Source: Amphiura filiformis
Taxonomy: Eukaryota > Echinodermata > Ophiuroidea > Amphilepidida > Amphiuridae
Assembly (NCBI RefSeq): GCF_039555335.1
Contig: NC_092628.1
Location: 68,142,292 to 68,206,291 of the forward strand
Direction: 5' to 3'
DNA: 64,000 nucleotides
Position numbers and translations under genes: made by a program. Shown here one piece after another: positions 55,476 to 64,000 of the stretch. Numbering within the stretch: position 1 is the stretch's first letter; each line of letters starts with the position of its first letter. The notes beneath the pieces are model-generated. The model was not told the origin of the DNA. It was given only the letters and a program-made list of their open reading frames with translations, and searched no databases.

Positions 55476-57084
55476 ATGACCGCCGCGCACGGGCCCGCGC
55501 TAGACTAAATCCTCCAGTCCTTTCAACATCTACGCACGGTCATCGGGTTGTGCTGATGGTGAGGACTGAATCGTTCAGCAATCCAATATTGGTGCAGTGA
55601 AAAATGCTAAAATATGAATATTTAGTAGATTTTGATTACGTCATTGCTTTCAGCTACTATTGTGCCCCATTCTTCGTTCATGATGCTACCATGGGAATAT
55701 AAAGACAAACGGAGCCCTGATTAAAGCCCGACATTTGGCTGATTTGGGTAGCTTTTGTTCGCTACACATAAAGCGAGCTTGAAAACAAACAGCTGAGTAC
55801 CGATGCAGGGAATAAACCTCTTTGCCAGCAAATTTGGTAGCTGATGTTTAAAAAAAAATTTCTGTTGCGTCCGCCATTAGTAGTTTTACAATTTTCCCAT
55901 TTTTAAACCAAAATAATCAACTTTGCACGATTTTTAGTCATCATGGTGAAACTTTTGTGGTTTTGTAACATATTGAGTCCATTGCACACCGTCAGATCGC
56001 AATATTTAACTTGATTTTGAGAAGGAAATATCGTCGCCACAGACCCCGCTCAGACCACAGTGACATGGATGCACTGACTATGCACAGCCTCGGCGTTCAC
56101 GGTGCGGTGCAGTGGCACTGGTGGTAAACAATGCAAGTATAAAAGCTGAAGTTATTTCAATTATTTTCACGTGTAGTGTGCATGGTTTATAAGGCCATCT
56201 TTTACACCGTAAACAAGAGCAGTGTCGTGACTCACCCGGGTGACTCATGACTGATTCACTCTTATATTGTAGGCTAGGCCAGTTCCGGGAAAAAAAAAAA
56301 AAAAAACATCAGTCATAAACAACCTGTATCAATGACAATTGATTTGATATGGCATGCACGCAGTTGAGCGCCAGGCATTGCTGTCTAGATTTTAAAGCCG
56401 AGTGGTTGATGGTACGCGAATGATGGTACGCGAATGGTTGAATTTTCACAATACACTTATTGGGGTATATTCAAATAAGAGTTTCGGTTTTAAAATTCAC
56501 GTTCAAATGCACGCGAAAGGCACTAATATTTGTACCTTTCTAAATCGTTTTAACACTTAATTCGCTGGCTGATTTTGTGAGATTCGCAGCGAGTAATATT
56601 TAGTGTCCATCACTAGAAATTTTTGGGCGAGCGGTGGCGGCGATCGCTCACCAAACCAAAAAGTCAAACGGCAAGGCCTGGGGTTCAATAATTATAGGTA
56701 ATTATGAATGCGTATTACTTACTGCTCGAAAAATAATGCATATGCGTTGATGCTGGTGCGTCTAATGCATGAGCCCCAAAGGGGGAAGACAAAATTAGAC
56801 GAATCGACATCAGCGCAAAATGAATCAATCCTATGTGACACGAACACGCATGAAACACTGCCGTAGTAGACTACGCAGAATGCACAATATACACAATCAA
56901 TGCATGTTTCATACTTTTCTGATTGGCTGCTTTGATAGGAGTGTATGAATGCTTTACGCTAGTTGTGCATTGTGTAATGCAGGACTGGCGCATGATTATG
57001 TGAATTTACGCGAGAAGTCTAGAGGCCCCTCTTGCAAAACTTTTCTCCATTTTAAGATATTATTTCTTTAATTTCCCCAACTAG
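55476..57084. other. Intergenic, no gene seen
   Basis: Mixed composition with GC-richer parts near 55480-55520 and 56040-56110. Short direct repeats (ATGGTACGCGAATG twice near 56410) are present. No coding exon or known element recognised. Confidence 0.35.
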
Positions 57085-57207
57085 GTGATACTGATGTCAA
57101 CTTGATGTGAACTGTACAGTTGCAGCAACTGCTTTCAGGAGATGGTGGCTTTTAATGAGAATGTATAGTGATGAACTCAACAGTACTACTGGTGCAACAA
57201 AAAGCTG
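57085..57207 (+). ncRNA. Candidate noncoding exon A (duplicated)
   Basis: Acceptor AATTTCCCCAACTAG, donor GTATGT after AAAAAGCTG, 123 bases with stops in all three frames. A copy at 58010-58143 keeps both splice sites. It could be a noncoding or 5' UTR exon of a transcript running rightward, or a transposed copy. Confidence 0.35.
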
Positions 57208-58009
57208 GTATGTACAATGAGTAACCAGGGACTGCCTTTTGAGGAGAGTGACATTCATGCATTTAAATTGGGATGCAGACAACCCCAGGCGGACAACATG
57301 ATCTTTGAGGGCACCTTAAGTTTGTTCGGTTTTTTATAAGGTGGAACAAATAAGACTTGTAACAAGAAACAACATGGTATTGATATATGTGTATGTAGAA
57401 TGGCATGCACGCACTGACATGCAGGTGGTCGCAAGCAATGCTTAAATCAAATGCTATTTGTGCGAAATTGACAATCTCCAATGTTAAGGCGTAAGGCTTT
57501 TTTTTGAAAATTTTTTTATTGCAAAATTTACAAGGCAGAAAAAAGCGGAATTTGACATTTGTAAAGCGGAAAATTTTGGGCTTTTTTTTATAGTTAGTCC
57601 TGACTCCCATCTCACACATGATGATGAGCTGATCATAGTTTAGCCTTTAGGCATGAATGGGCAAAATGCCAAATTGCAATACGTGTGCTACGTACACTAC
57701 GGATGCACCACCATTGATCTCCAACACAACTCGCATGCCATACAAGTCACGTCTATGCAATGATTAAATTTTTATCTAAAAGGTGCGCAGTAAATCCGCA
57801 GTTTACTTTTGTGTGCAAATAAATGGTAAAACAATTTCCATAAATATATTTTGAATTGGTACCGTACTTAGGCCTCCCATATATGTAACTCTGGGGCTTG
57901 CAGCATGGAGCAGCCCAATTTCAGAAACCTGGAGGCACAGTGAAACATGCTTGTTCTTGTAAAACGTTTCTCCATTTTAATATTTTGTTTCTTGAATCTT
58001 CCCAACTAG

Positions 58010-58143
58010 GTGATACCAGTGATGTCAACTTGATGTGAACTGTAGGCCTACAGTTACGTTGCAGCAACTGTTTTCAGGAGGTGGTGGCTTTTAATCAGAA
58101 TGTATAGTGATGAACTCAACAGTACTGGTACAACAAAAAGCTG
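58010..58143 (+). ncRNA. Candidate noncoding exon B, copy of exon A
   Basis: 134 bases similar to exon A throughout (ATGTCAACTTGATGTGAACT, GTATAGTGATGAACTCAACA), with acceptor CTTCCCAACTAG and donor GTATGT retained. The homology continues both upstream (CTCCATTTTAA) and downstream (CCAGGGACTGCCTTTTGAGG), so the duplication is about 250 bp, larger than the exon. Confidence 0.35.
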
Positions 58144-58224
58144 GTATGTACATGTACTATGATTAACCAGGGACTGCCTTTTGAGGAGAGTGAGAGCATT
58201 GCTCTCTACTGCTCTCCTTATTCT

Positions 58225-58556
58225 GTGCATATTTTTGCATTTTTCTCAAAAATTATAGTGCATTTGTGACAAGTAAGATATGTATATTATAGGGGCAAGG
58301 ACTACAACTACTGCACTGGAAATTTTTATTTCAGCACAAACAACAGTTGTGGAGTTACAGTCAAAAATGAGGAAAACCAGTATTTGATCAATAAATCAAT
58401 AACTACTTGCCTTGAGTTGCTGAATTTTCAGTGCAGTACCGTAGTTGTACTCCTTGCCCTATAATATACATATCTTACTTGTATCAAATGTGCTATAATT
58501 TTTGAGAAAAATGCAAAATTAGGCACCAAATTGGCCAGGGTGTAGTACCCCTTAAA
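58225..58556. mobile_element. TTAA-family MITE, left end lost, relative of 35779-36146
   Basis: Shares CATTTTTCTCAAAAA, ATGTATATTATAGGGGCAAG, the paired inner arms and a right end GGGTGTAGTACCCCTTAA with the MITE in the last TAX1BP1-like intron. The left GGTGGTACTACACCCC is missing. Confidence 0.7.
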
Positions 58557-58689
58557 TCTGATATAGGAGAGTGATGTTTGACATGTGAAGGCTCATGAAG
58601 AGCTATTTATTGCTCTCCTTCAAGTTCCAAAAGACAGTCCATGAGTAACTGCTATATTGGTTGATGAAAGGATTAGGCCATAAGGCCTG

Positions 58690-59112
58690 GCTTAGTAACT
58701 CAGGCCCCAAGATAGTAACTTCAAGCCCCAAGATAGTATCTGACTTAGTAGCATGGGCCCCTTATTAATAGTCAGGCCCAGGGTTGTCACCACGCTGGAC
58801 TGGGCCGTCTGGCACTCACTAAATTGGGGTTTTTTAAGTTTTTTTTTCAATTTTTTTTTTTTTTTTTATATTTCGGAAGTGGATGATGATATTTCATCAT
58901 AAAAAAGAGGAAGAACATTTTTTTAGGGGTGGTACCCTCAAAGCCTATTCCCGATCCCTAGCGTTCAACTAAAAAGATAGTGCGAGGCGAGAGCTTCGCT
59001 CGCTATGCTAACCAGTACTATTTGGGTCCTGGTGACAACCCTGGTCAGGCCCGTGCTACTAATTCAGGCCCAAAGATATTTTTTCTTTCTATGTCACTTT
59101 TGGGGATCTGTA
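58690..59112. repeat. Fragment of a TAGTAACT-type inverted element, split by a hAT MITE
   Basis: The left part, CTTAGTAACTCAGGCCCC and GATAGTAACTTCAAGCCCC, resembles the interior of 62478-62785. The right part ends ATGTCACTTTTGGGG, close to that element's right end. The hAT MITE at 58779-59043 separates the two. Confidence 0.55.
58779..59043. mobile_element. hAT-type MITE with perfect 8-bp target duplication
   Basis: 265 bp. TIR CAGGGTTGTCACCA at the left and TGGTGACAACCCTG at the right are perfectly complementary. Target duplication GTCAGGCC at 58771-58778 and 59044-59051. A poly-T run lies near 58842-58867 and GAGAGCTTCGCTCGC near 58989. It is inserted in an older repeat. Confidence 0.9.
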
Positions 59113-59172
59113 GGTTGTTCAATATTAAAATCTAAATATTTTAATTGATATTTTGGTTATTTTTCTTTACAG

Positions 59173-59231
59173 ATGAAATATGAACTTATTGGAAGGAACC
59201 ACCTGCAGCAACAAGCTTAAGCAAGAGACAG
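59173..59231 (+). ncRNA. Candidate exon C
   Basis: Strong acceptor (TTATTTTTCTTTACAG) and donor GTAAAT bound 59 bases, ATGAAATATGAACTTATTGG through AGCAAGAGACAG. One frame reads 15 codons from ATG to TAA, so it is probably untranslated. It lies downstream of exons A and B and could belong to the same transcript. Confidence 0.3.
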
Positions 59232-59456
59232 GTAAATGCTCCATAGCTTCAACGGCACTTCAACTAAAAATCAAGCGAATTTAACTTCGAGGGAAAACTA
59301 TCGACAGAAAAAGACATTGTCAACATATGGCTGTTACGGCCTCACGCCTACCTATCAATTAGGTTTAGTGGACTAGCTGGCTGGTAGCCACTAGCCATCA
59401 CTGTTAATTTGGAACATGTTTTACCACACAGTGGAACTCATAATATATAATTATGA

Positions 59457-59850
59457 TAAGGCCGTGTAAAATTAATATTTTGGTTCTCGCCCCTCCCTCC
59501 TCAATTTCTGGGATTTGTCAGATTTTTTTTTTTTTTTTTTTTAGATTTTTCAATTTTTTAGACTTTGGAATGATTTATGAAATCTTCATACATATAAATA
59601 AGTTTATTAGAGAACAAGCATCACTTCAAAGTCTTTTTGTGGTACTCTAGTGGGTCTATCCCTCAGAATCTTACATTTGAAAAAAAAAAAAAAAGGCCTC
59701 ATCGTTTCCTCGAGCACTGTTGGAGAAGACCGAAAACTACTGACAATGCTAATTTTACATTGAAAAAAAAAAAAAAAAAACACCTCCCTCCTCATCAATT
59801 CATGAAAATCCTCTGGACGAGAACCAAAACATTAATTTTATACGGCCTAA
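59457..59850. mobile_element. TIR element, about 390 bp, with A/T homopolymers
   Basis: The left AAGGCCGTGTAAAATTAATA continuing TTTTGGTTCTCG is mirrored by CGAGAACCAAAACATTAATT continuing TTATACGGCCT. Inner CCCTCCCTCCTCAA / TTGATGAGGAGGGAG also pair. Poly-T and poly-A runs lie near 59524, 59680 and 59763. Confidence 0.75.
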
Positions 59851-59887
59851 TGTGGACTACAATTAAGTCAACAAATACTGGACACAG

Positions 59888-60170
59888 TGGTAACTAGGCG
59901 AGTTAAAAAAAGGCGAGTTAAAAAAAAGGCGAGTTAAAAAAGGCGAAGTTAAAGAAAAGGCAAGTTACCCCCCCAGAGATTAGGGTGTGGTTTTTTCAAT
60001 TACCCCACAAAGTAAGCTAAAGATGAGTTACAACAAAGCCATCAAAGTCCCACCAGCGAGTTACGGCAAAGCCATCAAGTCCAAATGGCGATTTACGACA
60101 ACACGATCAAATCGGCGAGCTACAGCAACGCTATCAAGTCCTGTAAGAGAGTTACAGGAATGCCGTAATG
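59888..60170 (+). repeat. GGCGAGTTA minisatellite, plus-strand copy
   Basis: First a roughly 16-base unit, GGCGAGTTAAAAAAA, four to five times. Then four to five diverged units of about 32 bases such as GAGTTACGGCAAAGCCATCA. The same family in reverse orientation is at 61690-61945. Confidence 0.75.
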
Positions 60171-61689
60171 ATGAATGGAAAATGGCTTTCAATATAGAAA
60201 AATTATCAAATTTGTGTACATCGTGGAACATACTCTTTGCGTGGCTGTGCGTAGTAAGCAGTTGTACGCAGATAGCCTCGCTAATATGGACGCGTAGAGT
60301 AGCATTGTATTGTAACGGAACCCCCAGTAGGCACCTCAGTAGGCCTACTATTTTTAATATTGAAAACCATTATTTAAACTTCGGCAGCTCTAATCATATT
60401 TTTATCATATTTTATAATCTATTCATTTAAATCTTTATTTCATTGCTTAGGTATCGCGTGCTTGCTTTGCAGGCGCAGCGCGTACGCAAATAGCGCGACC
60501 CAAATTGCTGCGCGATATAGAAATGAAATGCCGATCGTGTTGTTTTGGAACGGCTGAGTTGCGGCCCAGGCTTTGTACCGGGTGGACGTGTTTTTCATGT
60601 CTTGCAACTCGCACTTCGGCACTCGGACATTCTGATAAGATTCGCTGATCCTTTTAGGATCAGCTACGTGAGTGTTGTAATAATTCGTAATGATTCGTAT
60701 TTAATATAATATCTGACTAGAAATGTGCTTTTAATTTACTTATAATTTTTGTATACTTTTGGATCACGGAGACTCAGTAAGCGCGGATTAATTCCGAGTG
60801 AGTTCTCGCTTATGGCGTGATCAGGTTTTTGGCTTTTCTATTTTTAACTTCAGTCAGTTGTCAGATAAACGAAATACGCATCATCGATAAAACATAAATC
60901 ATTAATTTCTTTAGTTAATTCATCTCATTAATTGTCACGATTTTCTAATCAATACTTCGGCCTTTTAATAAATAAATAATATAATAAATGTATTTTAGAG
61001 ATCGGCGATAGAGTCCGATACTCAATTTCCATAATTTCTTGAGCGTGGGAAATTACAGCAATCAGCTGTTCATTTGTAAACAAACCCACGATGATTTTAT
61101 AAGTGAAGCTTTTATGCCGATGCACCCGTGACTTTTACAGGATGAAGTGACTGGTTTTAGTGATTAAATAATGTCGTTATTGTACTGATAATTTCAGTAA
61201 TGAGATTGGAATTGTAAACTTGATACGTGAATATTGAATATGTTGTTGTGCATTGTGAAGCTTACAGTTTATGCTGGGAAACCAGTACAATATAATATTG
61301 CTAATTTTATATGTTGTCATGAGTCACCTTTATTGACCTGATTTCTTTAACTAAGTTACTTAAATTAATGAATTCACAATCCGTGGCAAATCACAATCAA
61401 CTCTACAACCATTTTCATAATTAACGACCAGGTATTTATGCTATTTATGATCCTGACATTTAGGCCTATATTTCAATCGATCCTTTGTTGGGACTATCAC
61501 GCTACCATTATACATAGTCCATATTTGTATTTGTAGGCCAAGGCACATCCGTTTCAGTATGCGCGTGTAGTTAGCATGATTAGTTGCAGAGTAACAAGCG
61601 TAGTTGAATGTTCCACGATGTACACAAATTTAATATTTTTTCTATAGTTGAGGTTCATGATGATGAGAAAAAAATCCATTTTACCCTAA
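60171..61689. other. Region between inverted minisatellites, no gene
   Basis: Mostly AT-rich. A patch at 60468-60520 is CpG-rich (GGCGCAGCGCGTACGC). A short hairpin GCTGATCC / GGATCAGC lies at about 60644-60664. No coding region recognised; its flanking by inverted minisatellites suggests one old element. Confidence 0.4.
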
Positions 61690-61945
61690 ATCAAATTGTA
61701 ATCTTAACTTGCTGATAAGATTTGCCATAACTTGCTGATGGGACTTGCCGTAAATTTTAACTCATCGATGGGACTTGTCGTAACTCGTCTGCCAAAAAAT
61801 CTTAACTCAATGGCGAGACTTCCCGTATTCTCAGCAGGGATCAATCTTTAACCTCTGCAGGGACCAGGGGATATTAAACTTATCTGACTTGCCATTTTGT
61901 CTCCCTCTTACTCGCCCATTTTTAACTTGCCAATAACTGTCCCCT
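61690..61945 (-). repeat. GGCGAGTTA minisatellite, minus-strand copy
   Basis: Plus-strand reads TAACTTGCTGATGGGACTTG, CTCATCGATGGGACTTGTCG and later CTTACTCGCCC, the reverse complement of the 59888-60170 family. Confidence 0.65.
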
Positions 61946-62235
61946 TACCCTGTTAAGCTACGTATGACTTTTGTACATGTATGTACCCATTTTACAGACT
62001 ATGAATTATAGTAATAAATAAATAATAAATAACCTAGAAGAGAGGGATGTGGTGTAGGTTATACATGTACCTGTATGTATTAAACAGTGGACAATAATTA
62101 GATAATGTTAATTTTCAATTTTAGTGATCCTAGCATCCTCTTTTTATATCATTTTAGGTAGATATCCCCAAAAAAGGTTATTCCCAAAATTGCAGTTGAT
62201 TCCGATTTTGCATTTGCGAGGTATGCATGATTATT
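61946..62235. other. Intergenic, AT-rich
   Basis: Short stretch with ATTATAGTAATAAATAAATA simple sequence; no feature recognised. Confidence 0.3.
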
Positions 62236-62445
62236 TGTTGTAATTTTGTTCTGGTGTACCAGAACATAATTCAAATTTCATGATATTTCTGCTGAACAAA
62301 TTAATCTGCAAGAAATTCTTTGTACATAAACATAATGTTGCCAGAGGTTTCCAGTGGTATAAAAATCTTTTTTTTTTTTTTTTTTTTTTTTTTGAAAAGT
62401 GGGGGGGGTATGATGCTGTGGATCACAATCACAAAATGCCTTACT
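62236..62445. repeat. Dispersed repeat, copy 2 (see 3268-3450)
   Basis: Same order of blocks as copy 1: GTTCTGGTGTACCAGAAC, TTAATCTGCAAGAAAT, GCCAGAGGTTTCCAGTG. A T homopolymer of about 34 bases replaces a short T-run, and the palindrome has diverged by two bases. Confidence 0.7.
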
Positions 62446-62477
62446 TCCAAAAGCAGCAATTTCAACTGCACTGACTA

Positions 62478-62785
62478 CGGAGCCCCCAAAGTGACATGGA
62501 AGAAAAAAATCGAGGTCCGGCTTAGTAACTTGGGTCCAAGATAGTAACTCGGGTCCAAGAGTAACTCGGGTCCGAGATAGTAAATTGGGGCCCTGACTAG
62601 TAGTTTGGGGACCCCGAGTTACTATTTCGGGGCACGAGTTACTATCTTGGGCACGAGTTACTAAGTTGGGCCCCAAGTTACTATCTTAGACCCCGAGTTA
62701 CTAAGTCGGGCCTCGAATTACTATCTTGGACCCCGAGTTACTATCTCAACCCGTTTTTTTCTTCCATGTCACTTCGAGGGCTCTG
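62478..62785. mobile_element. Inverted element made of TAGTAACTCGGGTCC units
   Basis: About 30-bp ends: CGGAGCCCCCAAAGTGACAT at the left pairs with ATGTCACTTCGAGGGCTCTG at the right. Inside, 18-base units like TAGTAACTCGGGTCCAAGA face several units of the opposite sense (CCCCGAGTTACTATCTTGG), so the whole can fold. No target duplication found. Confidence 0.8.
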
Positions 62786-64000
62786 TATAAATCAGCACAG
62801 TCGAAACCTAGATTTCGCCTTGGTTTGCAAGAATCAAAATCCATCCTAGTCACTGCACTTACTGTATGATACAAAGAGAGATTTTGATTCTCGCACCCGA
62901 ATCTTACAAGAATCATTACGAGAATCGATTCTGTGATGCTCGTTGAAATCTAGGCCCTGACAGTGATGAGTGATGTACAATTTCATGAAAAGGTGTTCAG
63001 AATTGGCTAGGCCTCTTTGGTCATAGTTTATTAGGGTTGCAGATTGGACAAAAGTTGGGGACGTGGCAACTTTCAAAAATAAGTAAACTGAGTAATCTGG
63101 ATATCAGGTACTTCATGTTAAAAGCAGTTTTATTTCCTCCAATTTTTATTGATTTTTATTAATGCAACTTTTCTTAGTGTATTTTTCAATTAAAATAAAT
63201 TGATGTTTGTTTAAACATTATTGACCATATCAAGTTGTTATCCTTTTTGTATCAGTCATGTGTTAGAAAAATAAAATGAAAAGAAATATAACATGTGCCG
63301 GTTTGATTTATTCGATGTATTCGGTGATACGTTTTCCAGTAAAAAAACACAAACTTGTAAATGTTAGAATTTATAAAATGAAACACAATTTTTCATTAAA
63401 AGAATTAAAATGTGCATGCCTTCTGGTACATCTTACCCCGGACTTTTACCCTCAATTTTGTTACCCCGGCCTCCGCTATTAAGGACTGGTTTTATTCCCC
63501 TTTTTAGAACCCAATATTTTTTGATCCCCCCACATTTTACACCCCCACCAAAGAAGCCATGAACACTCCCTAAGAACATAAGGTCATGAAGACGTGTTTA
63601 CATGAAAAACTCTGCCAAAAAGAAAAACATTTTTAAATGTCAAAATATTTGTATTTTTTTTTTTAAGTTCAAAGTTGAATTTATTTATTAAAACGTTGAA
63701 TGCCCTTTATATAAACCCGATTTTTTTGCGGTTGCTTTTGAGAAATCTTAATGAAGGCATAGGGCAAAATTCTGCAATCAGTTTTGTTGCAATATTTAGA
63801 GACTGATATGAAACAACATCCCTGGACCCTGGTTGAAAGTAGTAGGACTACAGCGTGATATTTTTTCTGGGTTTTTGGGGAATCAGTTAAAGTGAAAGTC
63901 GAGAGAACGGCATTTTGTGATTGGTTTTCTTTTTAACCAAAAAGTAAAAATTAATTTTGCAAAAGTATAAAAAGAAAGTCCCCAAATATCACAATTTGTG
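62786..64000. other. Intergenic, no gene seen
   Basis: AT-rich, with GAGAATCGATTCT-type short inverted strings near 62880-62945 and a C-rich patch near 63430-63560. Short open frames lack domains. Nothing else recognised up to the window edge. Confidence 0.35.

Noticed and set aside
55297..55600. Open frames rich in GQKCDFWSK
   Set aside because: Translation of the 19-bp minisatellite.

Overview
This is a stretch of animal nuclear DNA. It is AT-rich, has a spliced multi-exon gene with GT-AG introns, and is packed with short non-autonomous transposons, LINE remnants, Helitron-like elements and minisatellites. The one large gene encodes a SKICH / coiled-coil / double zinc finger protein of the TAX1BP1-CALCOCO family, which points to a metazoan. 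The repeat types (AGGTCA-bearing arrays, the hAT-type end CAGGCCCGTAGCCAGG, TTAA-flanked MITEs, an R2/Hero-like retroelement) and the many TAGGCCTA octamers suggest a marine invertebrate deuterostome, possibly an echinoderm. That assignment is inference; no lineage marker in the window proves it.

Layout. Bases 733-1587 (minus strand) hold an intact 284-residue sulfotransferase-like gene with a splice acceptor just upstream of its ATG. From 2.2 to 20 kb the DNA is repeat-dominated: a hAT-type MITE with a perfect 8-bp target duplication (2232-2529), a 4.5-kb Helitron-like element (about 3947-8481) with about 22 copies of a 102-bp satellite rich in nuclear-receptor half-sites, a 33-bp minisatellite, a broken CR1/Jockey-like reverse transcriptase (9686-10701), a T/G-rich low-complexity tract, and two inverted copies of a roughly 140-bp repeat 6 kb apart.

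From 20,995 to 36,755 (plus strand) lies the TAX1BP1/CALCOCO-like autophagy-receptor gene. I resolved 14 coding exons whose phases all agree, giving a 940-residue protein. The 3' end of exon 9 together with its 5' splice site has been amplified into about 52 nearly identical 64-bp copies filling 3.3 kb of the following intron. This is the most striking feature in the window. A TTAA-flanked MITE sits in the last intron. The 5 kb after the stop codon contains candidate poly(A) signals, a MITE with perfect 27-bp inverted ends and a long foldback.

From 42 to 64 kb repeats dominate again: a 30-bp minisatellite interrupted by a 5'-truncated restriction-like-endonuclease (R2/Hero-type) retroelement, palindromic repeats, a purine/pyrimidine-alternating minisatellite open in several frames, a second Helitron-like element with AGGTCA motifs (47,650-48,577), several TTAA MITEs, two tandem copies of a hairpin-headed repeat, a 19-bp minisatellite, a second hAT MITE with a perfect 8-bp target duplication nested in another repeat, and a candidate set of spliced noncoding exons (57,085-59,231), one of them duplicated. 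I found no tRNA, rRNA, CRISPR or prokaryotic feature. All repeat family names are structural inferences from ends and motifs, not database matches.
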